Part shown: positions 30,481-42,561 of the stretch, piece by piece
How positions within the stretch are numbered: position 1 is the first letter of the stretch
Layout: each line of letters opens with the position of its first letter
Notes under the pieces: model-generated
Seen by the model: only the letters and a program-made list of their open reading frames with translations
Told to the model about the DNA's origin: nothing
Databases searched by the model: none
NCBI GenBank assembly: GCA_006384855.1
Contig: VCJN01002082.1
Location: forward strand, 54,068 to 118,067
Source of the DNA: Tetraselmis striata
Taxonomy: Eukaryota; Chlorophyta; Chlorodendrophyceae; Chlorodendrales; Chlorodendraceae
DNA: 64,000 nt
Direction of reading: 5' to 3'
Program-made: the position numbers and the translations under genes

Positions 30481-31335
30481 ACAACACTTCCCGAAGTAAC
30501 CCGTACGACATTTCGCGATCCGAATACGGTACGAATAATCTGTCCGCGCGGGCCGCGCGCCATTGCGCCGCGGGATCTGCGTCGCGCCGCCCGATAAATA
30601 TATATGTACACGCACGGCACTGCGCGGGCGGCGAATGATGCATCCACTAGCACAACCCCGTCCAGACCACCAGCTGCTCCCGCCCACCTCGTAGCACTAC
30701 CTCCTGCCACCTTCGTCGAGGACACATGACGATCATGGCTGGCTTGGGGCGCGTGTATGCCCCGGGACGGCGGCCGCGAGAGCGAGGTCCACCCTTGCGA
30801 CCACCTGCCGGCCGATTGACAAGGAATTCGCGTTTTGCGGACACCATACGCATGTAGGGCAGATTAGCAGTTGTAATCAATTTCAATTTCAATTTCGCCT
30901 TTAGGGCCAAACCGCTCGGATAGAAAGGCAGTTTATTCAAATGAGAAGGCATAAATAATGTACGTTTTCCATGGCTAGTCCGACGGAGCCCGTACCATCG
31001 GTGCGAAGTTTACGGTTGGGGCGGCGCTCACATCGGTTGCTGCGGGGTGGAAACGGAGATCCTGCAGCACGCCGCCTGCGTGGCCGTAGCGGTCGCGACC
31101 CGCCCACCACCGCCGCAATAAGAGGTCCTTCTGGCGCTACGGGCGGTCGCGGTGTCGGTGGTTGACAGTCGTGGGCTTGCCAGAGCTAGAGCATGGGCAA
31201 AGGGCCGCTCGATGTGCGCGTCGCGTTGCCGCAGGTGCACACTGTACTAACGGCGCAAACCGCATACCGGATCTTACAGTCGCTGCGGGCAGTTTTCACA
31301 ATAAATTTCGTACGGGTAACCGCGGGAAGTGTTGT
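30481..31335. mobile_element. MITE-like element with imperfect terminal inverted repeats
   Basis: Left end ACAACACTTCCCGAAGTAAC followed by CCGTACGACATTT. Right end (inverse) ACAACACTTCCCGCGGTTAC followed by CCGTACGAAATTT. The interior has no coding capacity, and no clear target duplication was seen. The same terminal motif occurs at 23549-23574 and, inverted, at 4629-4660 in the YR-element family. Confidence 0.55.
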
Positions 31336-33120
31336 GTGTGCCGCGCGCGGAGGCTCAATTCAAGATTCTTCTCATGGCATCCCATGTTTTTTGGTACTTG
31401 TTCACATGGGTCCCTTTGTGGAGAAACTATAGCCGTGGCGACACAAACGCGTGGATGAAGCCGGTGAAATAACTCTGCGGGCCTTTTGAATCGGGTTTGA
31501 TGAATCTTGCGGTTGTCAAATTGCCAGGCCTATCGCACCAGCATAACCAGATGTGCTCTCCTTGGTGAATCCACCTCTTGCCAATACCGGGCTGAGAGGG
31601 ACCCATACTTCGATATATCGCTTGTTCAACAAAACTGAGTTGGCATTGGCAAACCGTTGGTCAGACAAAAAGAACCAGCACCGCTTTCAAACGATTCCAA
31701 ACGTCTCTAACGACTCGGCCAACTCAAGCGTGGCGCCGAATTTAGCCTTGCCCCTTTGTTCTTTGTCGATTTCGAGGACTCCGGCTTCCGCGACAGTAGC
31801 AGACATTCCCGAAGGCCGTTTTGCCGCGCCGCAGATCGTGTCTGAAATCGCAAGTGAGATGTCGCCGACGGCATTATTGATTGGCGATGTCGTCGATTCC
31901 CTCTCGGAAGTCTCTTGAGGGTCATCATGCTATCCATGGTCACTTACATTCCACTAAAATTAAGCAGTCGTAGTGCAGTGAAAAGGCATATTATCAATGG
32001 ATACTTACCAATAATAATGGACTAGTACATGATGCCTTCGCAATTGGCCAGCCGCTTGTAGCTTTTGGGGATAACGGCTGTTCTTTCGCGCTTTATTGCT
32101 TGGGCTAGAAGTCATGCTACGCTTCCACCGCCGCGATCTGAGCAGAGTCGTCGAATTATTGGGTCTAAGCGGAGTCTTCGATTTTCGAACTCGGAGACCG
32201 GAGATGAGGTGCTTCGGCATGGGCGTGTCCTTGGGGGACCTACATAAGGGTATAATTTCGATGAGAACGGTATCGAATGATTAATGATTATGCATGTTAT
32301 GAAGGTGTGTTCGGCGAAGTGTTTACGTACTTGATTGGCTTCGGTAGTTCTTGGAAGCCGATAACTGATGATCATGTCACCTTCGCAAGATGAGGGTCGG
32401 CTGAGAAGGCGGGCAGCTTTTTGTGGACCTGGGGTGTGGAGTCCACCTAATCATCCTCCTTGGTGAGACCTCCGTCTACCATGACCCACAGCAGGCGTCG
32501 TAGGTTCTTCGTCTCGATCACTACGAGGTTTTTGATGGCGCCACCATTGTCGTGGCCATGGAGCTTGGTGCCCATGGGTAAGAATTTGAGGTCTCCCCGA
32601 ATGAAGTGTGTCACTTAATTTTGGATCTGCAAGAACGGCGGGAACAAAATTGACCTTGGGTTCGAGCTACAAAGGGTTGATGCATTCAAATCGGGGATTA
32701 CTTGCGCTCTCGGGACTCGAAAACTTCTCTCCGCCGTCGCAAAGTGGCGCAGCCGATACCCGTGGAGCATATAAGGCGTTAGCGGCAAAGCAGATGGGCA
32801 TAGTGGATAAGGCGGCAGCTAAGGCGCAGCCCGCAGGAAGGGGCTCGATTGAGAATTGCATGCGAGGGGCTAGCCAGCACATATCATGACATGCTCAATT
32901 ACACGGATTTAGTATGACCGCTCTTTGAATAACCTGCAACCGGGCGTGAAGTTGTGTGCATAAGCGGCCGGGGGATAAGGGTCGTTCTAAGCAATCGGTA
33001 GGGTGAGGCGGCGCGTTTGCGTAATCGGCTGGGTGGCTTGTCAGGAAGTCGTCAATGCTGTAATCGGCTGGTGGGAGGGGCTGGTGGGAGTGCAGCAAAC
33101 GGCAATTCTTAATAATGCTT
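31336..33120 (-). other. Decayed coding DNA on the minus strand, family unknown
   Basis: Short protein-like minus-strand pieces: HVNKYQKTWDAMRRILN (about 31410-31360), a basic piece near 32220-32005, and GTKLHGHDNGGAIKNLVVIE (about 32580-32510), with many stops. It may be continuous with the remnant at 28.6-30.3 kb, with the 30481-31335 element inserted between them. Confidence 0.3.
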
Positions 33121-33347
33121 TATTTCGGCCGATATGCAGCAAGGATTAATAGCGGTGCGAAAGGGATGGTATCAGTCGCGGGTAGTCGCGAGTAGTCGTC
33201 GTCGCACGCAGGTACGGGTAAAAGGACAAGTTCGCCCCGGGACATCGGCCGAAGCCGCCCCAGCACTTGACCTCTTGCGCCAACTGCAGCCGTAGGTCTG
33301 GCGCAACCCGTAGACCATTGCCTCATCCGAACCCCAAGGGCTAATGC

Positions 33348-33595
33348 ATCAACCCAGTAGGCCGGCCGACAATTACCTGCCACAGCGCCGGGCCCCGCGG
33401 CCCGGCGCTAAGTGAGTTCTGCTTAAATGTAGGCTTTCTCCTTCCCCAGTGCTTTCCGTGCATTCTCTTCCCTGTATAAACCCTAAACCAAACAGGAATA
33501 ATAATTACATGAGCTAGCAGCAGAAGGCGATAAACCCTAAAATCCTAACCCTAACCCTAACCCCTAAAGGCGATATCAGGAATCAACCCAGTAGG
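33348..33595. mobile_element. 220-bp insertion in the SINE with 14-bp target duplication
   Basis: ATCAACCCAGTAGG at 33348-33361 and at 33582-33595 bounds an insert of 220 bp. The SINE sequence resumes on the far side. Part of the insert (33507-33532) resembles 1348-1372, so it belongs to a dispersed, probably retroposed, family. Confidence 0.75.
33533..33566. repeat. Interstitial telomere-like tract
   Basis: AACCCTAAAATCCTAACCCT followed by AACCCTAACCCCTA. The tract is flanked by two copies of AAGGCGATA (33524-33532, 33567-33575). The related sequence near 1365 has AAGGCGATA once and no telomeric repeats. Confidence 0.8.
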
Positions 33596-33665
33596 ACGAC
33601 ACACCGGGACGAATATTGCCGAAAATACATCGGCCAGCAGGAATAATCGATACGACTTCTTGCAG

Positions 33666-34550
33666 TTTACCGGTACAGGTACTGGTATCACTCATCCATC
33701 CCGCCTCATGCGGGATGCGGGCCGCTTTTAGGCGGCTTGCTGTGTTGATTTTCTAATTCTGGGGAACTGTCCTTTTTGTAATTCACACAGGTACTGGTAC
33801 ATAGCGACTATTCGACAGGTATTATACGATAATAAAGGGCAGAACTAGCATTTATTTAATTTTCGTAGCGACTCTCCAAAGGGATTGCCTCCCGTGGACC
33901 CCGATGCAAATATACTGCTATTGTACCCTGTACTTGCGGTAGCAACGCTCGAGCATATAAGCTGCTACAATACAAGTATATTAAGGTAGGTACAGTCGTA
34001 GCCCTAGGACCAGTATTTGCATCGAGGTCGACCCCGCCCGGGCCGGATGGATGGATCCATCAGTACGGGATGACTACAGGTACCCGTAACGACGGTACAT
34101 TAGCGCTAATATTAATACAGGTCGCTGTTACGCGCGGTTCTCACCTGCGCACGCCCTGATCTGCGCGGAGGTGATGCAGTTGCTTTCTGCGCAGCATCGT
34201 TACGCAAGCGCCCATACGGGTCTCGTCGTCGTCCAGCTCACACATACACACCGAGCTTTCAGCAACCGCTATCGCCCAACCGTCCGTTGCCTGATATCCT
34301 GGGTCAGCTGGCGATGCTTGGCAGCACCGCGCGCCTCGCAGTCCTTCGGAGGCTGGGTTGGTGAAGGCCTGCCTGGTTGGTGCCCGGCGCGCCGTAGTAT
34401 TCCTTAGAGCGTGCTTCAGGGTTGGGAGCTTTTTGCCTCCTGGCGGGTGCGCTGCTCAGTAGTTTTCGTTGGTATATTCCTTGCGGCCACGTTTCTCGGC
34501 GATCCTGTCGAGCTGACACCGACCGGTGTCGACAACGACCTCCCGCTGAA
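33666..34550. other. Intergenic DNA and presumed promoter/5' UTR of the AP2 gene
   Basis: AT-richer to about 34130, with GGTAC-rich repeats, then GC-rich DNA leading to the ATG at 34551. No TATA box could be assigned with confidence. Confidence 0.4.
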
Positions 34551-37500
34551 ATGCAGACGCCGACACCAGCGACCCCGCAAAGCCAGGGGCTTCCAGCTAC
34601 CTCGACGGCCCATGCAACGACCGGCGCGGTCCAGATGTCTTCGCAGCAGCCCCACCAACCCACGCCCCACCAGCAGGCCCCGCAGCACCAACAGCACACG
34701 GCGCATCAGCCCGTGGCCATGAATCCCGGAACGAGCCAGCCAATCCCGTTTCCGAACCCTGTGCAGCCCCCGCCGACGTCCCAGCCTATCGGCACCCAAT
34801 CACACGCACATGGCCAGGCCTTGCAGCAGCAACAGGCGCTCGCGGCGCAGCAGCAGCAGCAGGCGATGCAGGCGGCGCAGCAGCAGCTCGCGGCACAGCA
34901 GCAGGCGATGCAGGCCGCGCAACAGCAGCACCTCGCGCAGCAGCAGCAGCTGCACGCGGTGCAGCAGCAGCACGCGCAGCAAATGCAGATGGCCGCGGCC
35001 GCCGCACAACAGCAACAACAGCAGTACCACGTCCCGCACCTCCAGCAGGCACCCGGGATGCCGCAGTACACCATGGTCCCGTCGGCCGTGTCGTCGGCGC
35101 AAATGTCGTCGGCCCAGTTGTCGTCGGCGCAGATGTCCGCGGCGATGCAGGCGCACCATATGCCTGGGCCGCAGCAGATGCAGATGCCGAGCGCCTCGCC
35201 GGGAGTGATACCGCACTCCCAGCCCGCGCCGCAGCAGCCGGCACCGACTCACCAGACGGCGCCCGCCTCATCACAGCCGCAACCTGCCGCGCAGCCCTTG
35301 CCTCCTGGCATCCCGGAGGGCGCCACCCTGGACGCCAACGTAACCCCCCGCTCCGTTTTGCCGCTTGTTCTTTCAGCATCCGCTTGTGTATGTAATGTAA
35401 CGCCGTTTTCTTAGCACATGATAGCAGCATTATCTCTTCTCCGGAAACTACTATTTATCCTCTTTCTGCAGTGAGTTCTGTAGATTGCTGCTTCCCAACT
35501 GGTTAACCGTCAGTGGGCCGTCATAATTTTGTCCGTCACTCTTTGAAATGGAATCGCGTGGGGAGCTTGACACCTATGCTCGCAGTGTGGAGCGTAGTCC
35601 ATGAAATTGTTCCCCTCACGAGGATATGGCTTCTTCACTATCAAAGTTACGGTTACTGACCCGCCTGCTCTGCCAACAGGGAAAAGTGAAGACTTTCCGC
35701 GGCGTGCGGCAGCGGCCATGGGGCAAGTGGGCGGCCGAGATTCGCGACCCCACCGTCGGGGCCCGCCGCTGGCTGGGCACGTTCGACACCGCGGCGGAGG
35801 CAGCGCGCGCCTACGACGCCGCAGCCCGGCAGATCCGCGGCTCCGCGGCCCGCTGCAACTTCCCTGACGATGGCACTCCGCCGCCCGTCCCGCTCGCAAA
35901 TCCCGGCAAGCCTCCGGCCGGGCAAAGCCAGCAGCAGCAGGCGGCCCCGCCGCCGCCTGCTCAGCCCCCAGCTCCTTCGCAGTTCCAACCGCAGGCGCTG
36001 CCGCCAGCGTGCCAGGCCATGCCCGCCCCACCAGCGCAGCACGCCCCGCCCGCCCATCACGCGCCGAGCGCGGTGGGCACACCCCCCCGGCCGACACCCA
36101 TGCCGGCCCCCGCCACATCCGCGCCGATGCAGAGCGCCCAAGTTGTGACGCCTCCGCCACCGGGAATGGCAGCGCCGCAGGCGATGCCAAAAGTACCGTC
36201 TCACATTTCCGGTAGGCAGACCCGCCATGCCATCCCTAGTATCCCACAATCCTTAGACAGGCAGTTGTAGCACGGCATGCGGACCTACAGAGCATGCCAC
36301 AATATGCCATGCTATGTGATGCCAGACCATGCCATGATATGGCCTGACAGGACGGCATGTTTGACTTGATTTCATGACACTTGAGCACATGACATGACAC
36401 GCCTGGCTATGACTTTACATGACAGGCTCCTTCTCATGCACCTGTACTCATATCCCTCTCTGTGGCTATTTCTCTTGTTCACAGGTAAAAATCAAGCGCA
36501 AAAGTTCAAACAGGAGCAGGATATGAAGGACGCGATGTCCACCAGCCTGGGAGGTGACGGCCTGACTGCACTCAGCGCTTTAGGATTCTTGGGCCTTCCT
36601 TCCTGTGATGCGTGCCCGGCGTTGGTTGGCTGACGCCGTTGCAATGCCCGACCCTGGGCAGAGGAGAGCCTGCTGCACCACCCCCAGGCAAACGACCTGA
36701 TGCACGAAGGCCTTGCCGTGATGGTGACAAGCAACGCGCTGAGCATCCCCAAAACCATGCCGGCCTCAGGCGGGGCAAGCCAGGTACATACTGTTGCTTA
36801 TTGGCCGGTAAGCCCAAATTGGAATGTCTGCTGTGGGCCATCTGGGCTGATGCGTCTGGATGTTGCCTGTCCTGCAGGGCGAGGGCGGTGCTGCTGCCAA
36901 CAAGAGCAAGGGCGACGCTCTGCTAGACGTGTCTGGGAAGTCTCTGGAGTGGATGGGGCAGGACTGGCCAATTTCCACATCCCTTGGCAAGTCCCCCATG
37001 GGGACTTCGCCATACGGCAAGAGCGTCGACATGGTGGACATGTGCACTGCCTTGATGGAGGCTGGCGGTAACCCCCCCCCCCCCCCCCCCCCCGGGGCCC
37101 CATTGGGAGACTGCTTTTGTGGCATGTGCGGTGCTGATGATGGACGCCCACCGTTTGTGCGGCCAGGCTTTCCCCTTGGAAGCTTCAAGAATGAGATGGA
37201 GATGAATGAAAGCTTCAGTGGGCACGCCGGGGACGACGGCCGCAACAACCAAGAAGCGCACCGGCACGAGGAGCGTAACGTAGACCCTGACGACTTTGAC
37301 GAGGATGACATCATGATACTCGGCACCACGCCAAAGCTGTCCTCCACGCCCGATTACATGGCTCAGCATATGTGTACGCTGCCCCTCCCTGCATGTTGCC
37401 TTGTAGGGATGTGCATGAAGCTATGTGCAGCAGACATACACACACGCACAAATATCATCATCGTAATGTGTATCTCTGTGGTCATTCCACCGATACTTCA

Positions 37501-37847
37501 TTGTTCTTGTGTATCTTATGCCTTTCTCCATACTATTAGGGTCATGTTCGACAATAGAGCCTACAAAAATATGATGTCAATGGCAAGCATTTGCCAATCA
37601 TGACTGGCTGGCATTGACGTGCTGCTCTGTGTGGCTGCGTTTTGTAGCGCAACGGTTTGGAGGCCCCGGGAAGCAAGTCCTGCGCTCCCATGCCGCAGAG
37701 GATGCATACCGGGCCCCGCAGTCCGGGCACGCTGGCGTGACGGGCTCGTCGGCGTCTGACATGATGGGCGCCAGCCCCGGGATGTCAAGCAGTCCCGGGC
37801 TGGTTAACTTCCTGGCACAGCACTACCACATCCCAGGAAATAAATAA
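34551..37847 (+). CDS. AP2/ERF-domain transcription factor with polyglutamine N-terminus
   Basis: Six exons agree in phase: 34551-35339, 35680-36211, 36485-36553, 36662-36783, 36878-37373, 37648-37847 (735 codons plus TAA). Residues 1-263 are Gln-rich (QQ and AQQQ blocks), typical of activation or interaction regions. One AP2 domain spans residues 269-325 ([37 protein letters not shown]), with the conserved DNA-contacting Arg and Trp residues, so it should bind GCC-box or DRE-like DNA in the nucleus. Exon 5 encodes an acidic DDFDEDD stretch and a Pro run from 20 C. The frame could open earlier at 34422, but the upstream residues look non-coding. A TGTAA signal follows at 37955. Gene target unknown. 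Confidence 0.88.
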
Positions 37848-37954
37848 GCTGATCTGTTGAGGCTGTGCATATGAAGGCATATGTGAATTCCGTGATACAG
37901 CTTGGCAGGGACGCCTATCAAAGGAGCAAAGGCCACACGTAATACATGTGCGCT

Positions 37955-37959
37955 TGTAA
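37955..37959 (+). terminator. TGTAA polyadenylation signal of the AP2 gene
   Basis: TGTAA 108 bp after the stop. This is the usual green-algal poly(A) signal. Confidence 0.6.
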
Positions 37960-39147
37960 AGTTAGTTACATTAGCAGTTTCCAATGCGATCATGGCGCAG
38001 ACAGAGCAACATTCGGAACCAGAGACTTGCAACTGTGGACTTATTTTTGCCACTTCCTGGCAGTCCCCGCTGAGCCAGATATCGACCTAGAAATCATCAT
38101 TTCAGTAGCTTGTCGTGGACAACATCTCCCTCTTTGTACAAGTCGTGAGGCAAGAGTCAGCAATTGGTTGACAGAGCTCATAATTTGCAAAGAGGATGAG
38201 GCCTAATATATTTGAATGGGGGAAGATGCACAAGTCAGTTTCACATTGGCGACCTAAATCCCTTTGCGGGTGTCCTTTTTGTAAGACAATGTGCCGCCAG
38301 TCGATAGCCACAGTTGGCCTTTTCCCACGGAGTCAATATACATTTATTTGGCCGCATGCACTGCCTGGCATATGTCATTGATTGCTTTCGGTGCACTGAT
38401 TACATGAGCATGCCAGGTGTGTTTGAGGTGCATGTTATTCGTGACGCGTCAACCTGCTGTATGCTGGTGCACACCGCGCACTTCAGGATCCCACTAGGTT
38501 GGGCCCGCAGCCCATTTGCTGCAGTGCGCAGTAGCATTTCATAAGGTGGCGCCAGGTCACCGCCCTATTAAACCAAACATTCATGTGCGTTCGGGTTCCG
38601 GAGCGTACGTACCGGGCAGATAGTCGTACGTTTCAATTTCACATCTGTGATACATCCATGAAGATTAGAAAAAAACGAAACATGCTCTGGCGACATGAAA
38701 GAACTTTACGTATTGTCACATTTCGCTCAAATTCGCTGTTTATAACATTGCCACCCTTTCAATTTTGCAAGTTTATCCTTCCTGGTTTGCATAGGGGTAA
38801 TTTGTCTTGATGTTGGATCTTCGGATATGTAATTATGAAAAGCATGCCTGTATGCCGATTCCGTACACCGTGTCATGTACACGCTGAACGCAGGATATAT
38901 TGCTGCACAATGTTCCACTCGGGTGAGGGTGCCATCCTACAACCATCACGCAACTAGGGACCCTTCCACCCCAGCCGCGCAATTATTTTGCCGCAACCTG
39001 AATTGCCTGCCCATGGCTTGTACCTGACTAGTTTGCAGGATACATCGTAGGGCCATCGGAAATCGAGGTACGGGCGCCAGCCGGTGTTGCTGAAGATCTG
39101 GAGCAGGTTTGGTGTCAATGAATGGGGTAGACGCCCATGTCAACTGG
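37960..39147. other. Intergenic DNA between convergent AP2 and cyclophilin genes
   Basis: Lower GC than the flanking exons. No gene, repeat or RNA recognised. Confidence 0.5.
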
Positions 39148-39152
39148 TTACA
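39148..39152 (-). terminator. TGTAA polyadenylation signal of the cyclophilin gene
   Basis: TGTAA on the minus strand, 66 bp after the stop at 39218. Confidence 0.6.
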
Positions 39153-39217
39153 CAACCGCCGCAATAGATTCTTGGGCGGAGATGGTCGCCAGCGAGAGGC
39201 GCTTGCACGCGGCACGC

Positions 39218-40755
39218 TTAAGACAGCTGGCCGCAGTCAGCGATAACGACCTTGGACTTGCAGGCGCCGCTCTGGCTGCCCACACCCTCGATGGCCTTCA
39301 CCACCTCCATGCCCTTTGTGACGTTGCCAAACACGCAGTGCTTACCGTCCAGCCAGGGGGTGGCCACGGTGCACAGGAAGAACTGCGGCAGGCCACATTA
39401 CCACCGGGTTAGCAAGCATATGTGTACAGGTTAGTGCGACCCGTCGCATGCGGAACCCTCGCCTTCAACACGGGGGAAAGGGGGGGTACACATTGGCATC
39501 CACAACCCATGAATGGTGGGGGGGGACGCTGGCGCACCTGGGATCCGTTGGTGTTGGGGCCAGCGTTGGCCATGGACAGCACGCCGGGGCCAGTGTGCTT
39601 GAGGGTGAAGTTCTCGTCGGGGAACTTGTTGCCGTAAATGGACTTGCCGCCCGTGCCGTTGTGGTTGGTGAAGTCACCGCCCTGTGGTGAGCCCACCGTA
39701 CACAAGTCAGAAATCAGGCAGGTAGGCCGACGTGGGGCCAACCTCCGCGTCATGGGGAGGAGGGGATGGGGGCTGAGGCGGACCTGGCACATGAAGTCGG
39801 GGATCACGCGGTGGAAGGAGGAGCCCTTGAAGCCAAAGCCGGGCTCGCCTACATCAGACAGGGGAGGGGATCATACAGGTGTGGGCGAGGTCATCGCCGG
39901 CAGAAACGAAGCTCTGTGTGATTGGGGGGATTGGGTGGGAAGCTGCGGGGGCTAAAAAAGGGAAAGATGATGGTGGTTTGGGAGAGAGGTGCTTATGGGG
40001 GAAGGGTGGGGGCACTCACCCGTGCACAGCTGGCGGAAGTTCTCGGCGGTCTTGGGGACGACGTCGGGGCGGAGCTGCGCAGGGAGAGAAGGTTGGGACA
40101 AGGGGGTGGGTAAGAGAGCACGCACTTCAATGTCTCGATGTGACGACCCGGTCGCTGGGTGGCACTCGGCACGGAGCAGCGCCGACAGTTGTGCGCACGT
40201 GCGGCGTTGCGTGTGCGGGATCTGCTGCGCGGCGGCGCGGCGAAAGAGCTGTCGTGGGCTGAAGCTGATCCGACGCCGACATGGAGGGAGTGCGGCAATA
40301 TACTGAGATGGACAGGTGGTGGTAGGTGCAGCCATGGGGTCAGGCTGGACTCGCGAGCCGCTACGACGGGGCGCGTGCGGCGCGACTCGGTGGCGGGGTT
40401 CCGGGGTGGCGAATGATCACGGACGGCTGGCTAGCTGATGCTGGGCGGTTACAGAGGACTCGTTCCGGAACGGCACGGCACTCGTGCGCCACTAGGCGTA
40501 GCGATCGTTGGGGCGTGAGCATGAACATACATTTGTCCTTGCGCACATAGTTCATACGAAGGTTCGTGATGGCCGGGCGTTTGTGAAGGGGGGAGGAGGG
40601 GGCTCCTCGGAGGAAGGGCTGCACGTCGGCAAGGGCGGCCCCGAGTAGGGTGGATGGCAGGGGCCGAGGCGGGGTCGGCGCGGCTTGCTCACCGTCATCT
40701 CAATGCGGCCGGCCGGCTGGCCGCCGATCGTCATGTCGAAGAAGACGACAGTCAT
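39218..40755 (-). CDS. Cyclophilin A-type peptidyl-prolyl cis-trans isomerase
   Basis: Five exons agree in phase: 40755-40693, 40074-40020, 39848-39784, 39681-39538, 39382-39218; 163 residues plus TAA. It reads [20 protein letters not shown], then [84 protein letters not shown]. Active-site residues are present: Arg53, Phe58, Gln61, Trp119, His124 (human CypA Arg55, Phe60, Gln63, Trp121, His126). The length matches single-domain cytosolic cyclophilins. The short KSGKPLHYKG-like loop insert of many land-plant enzymes is absent. There is no signal peptide, so it should be a cytosolic or nuclear folding helper. It looks intact and converges on the AP2 gene. Confidence 0.95.
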
Positions 40756-41808
40756 GATGTCTAATGAAATGCTCGAGGTTACACGTGGGAGTGATATTTG
40801 TGGGATCGTGCAGAGCGCGGCGAGTGTCGAAGTGCTGTCAACCTGCAACAGCAGATCTTGGACCTCGAAAGCGATGGCGATCCGCGGCTGTCGCAAAAGG
40901 ACGCCGCGCCAGCAGGCCGCCAGCACTCAACAGCGCAACCCGTACCATACAAGGAATATACCTACTGCACACGTAGCGACTTATTATGCTCGTATCCCGG
41001 GATCCACCAGGTACTGGGATACTGTAGCGACTACAAGTATCTCATCCTCGTGCTGTGCGACGCGACTTAGTCGCTACTATTCGTCACTCGTACGCGCAAC
41101 CCTGCTGACCTGTTGAGACTCTAGACGGCCCGCGGAAAACAATATAACGCCATAAACTACATGAACTACATGAAAAAAAAAAAAAAAACTACATGAACTG
41201 ACGTAAAATCGGATTGCGTTACCGCCGTCAGGATCATCGTTCACGCTTTCTATGAGCTTGCTACGAGTACCTCGTATCTTCGTCGAGTAGTCAGTAGCGT
41301 ACCACTATTCCAGCAGTATGCTGCGCGCTGCTGGGGGTGGGCGCGGAGCTGCTACGAGTGCGGGTCGCTACCATTAGTATTTTGTGCGCACTCGTACCCT
41401 AGCCTGCCGGCATGCCATCGGACGGCAGGGCGCCGCGGCGACGGGGTCGTCGTGGTGGCGAGGGTACAGGTACGAGTACTTTACCAGACCGGATGAATAA
41501 GTCTCGATATAGATGACTCGGGGTCAATGACGAAATCAGTTTACAGGATTTCTCCCCTTTCTCCTGCTACTCGTACCTGTATGTTCTGCATGTTTGAAAA
41601 CCGCTACATACATTATGTGCGTTGCCAGCCGCGAAGTGGTTTGAAACCCTAAACCAGAAAAGGGCAATAACAAATCCACCTACTAAGGATTACCTGTAGC
41701 GACCTCCTGCCTGTCGCGAAGTGACAGTAGTGGTACGGGTTATTAGTTTACCCGTCGCTACGCAGTGGCGGGAAGAGCCCAGGCACCCGGCTGACTGGTC
41801 GCACGTCC
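40756..41808. other. 5' flank of the cyclophilin gene and repeat DNA
   Basis: Cyclophilin promoter/5' UTR region, then AT-rich DNA with a run of 16 A (41173-41188) flanked by ACTACATGAACT repeats, and GTAC-rich DNA. No gene seen. Confidence 0.5.
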
Positions 41809-42500
41809 TCATAACCAGACTCTGCTCTGCAGAAGCTCTATCTGGCACCGCGAGGTAGCCGTCTTGTCACTCGCGGATTTTGAACCGACACATCCGCCAT
41901 GGGCTGGCTCCAGCAAGTTTGGGCGCTTTGCGGCTCCCCTGCTACTTGCCGGCTGTCCCGCGATGCGCTGACCAAATCCCAAGCCATGTGCTCCGTCTCC
42001 ATCGACACCCCGTCCACGAGCCGTCAATTGAGCCAGTGACTCACGATGTGAACTCGAGCAGCAATGTAGATTGGGCATGCATCTCTGTTTGAAGCGATTC
42101 GTCGCGCATCGGCCCGGCGACATGGAAATCTGCTCCATATACATGGCTTGGTGCCGCACGCACTGAGCAGTACGGATGAGAACAACACACTCGGATGGTG
42201 AAGCGGGAGTGGTCTTGAAACAAGTTGTGACCTTGCATGCAACACGTTACGGGACAAATAATCGCTTTTTGTAACACAACGAAACTGGAAGATGACATGT
42301 TCATTTGTTGCGGTTGCTTTTTTTATCTACTCGTCTTGCACACTACGAACGGGCGCACCGACCTTACCAACGACAACCTCAAGCAGGATGACCGCGCGGC
42401 GTCTGCCGGCTCGGGAGAACTACATTTGGATGACTACATGTTTCGAAGCTTACACTGCCGCCCTCTTCGTGGCTCTCGACGAGATGCTACCATGCATGCG
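41809..42500. pseudogene. Second gag-like copy of the YR family, split and internally inverted
   Basis: Minus strand 42050-41809 matches the N-terminal half of the 23.7-kb gag (LTARGRGVDGDGA, GQRIAGQP). Plus strand about 42340-42500 matches its middle (LKQDDRAASAG in one frame, ENYIWMTTCFEAYTAALFVA in another). The two halves point in opposite directions, so the copy has been rearranged as well as mutated. Confidence 0.7.
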
Positions 42501-42561
42501 CGGGTGCTGGGCCTTCGCTCGCGCCGGCGGGGGTTCCGCGCTTTATTGTCACATGCCCTGA

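Larger units (their letters stand above)
33228..33665 (-). mobile_element. SINE copy, interrupted
   Basis: Inverse of the SINE at 58126-58380: 33230-33360 matches its 3' body and 33582-33665 its 5' part (TTTTCGGCAATATTCGTCC, ATCGATTA). The 220-bp insert 33362-33581 splits it with a 14-bp duplication. Confidence 0.75.

Noticed and set aside
33533-33566. True chromosome end
   Set aside because: Only about 34 bp of telomere-like repeat, embedded in a dispersed repeat with single-copy DNA on both sides.
34422-34550. N-terminal extension of the AP2 protein from 34422
   Set aside because: Residues before the ATG at 34551 have no similarity in composition to the Q/P-rich body and look like 5' UTR. 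The later ATG fits better.
34706-35430. Long minus-strand frames rich in Cys, Ala or Leu opposite the AP2 gene
   Set aside because: They are antisense shadows of the CAG-type polyglutamine repeat in exon 1.
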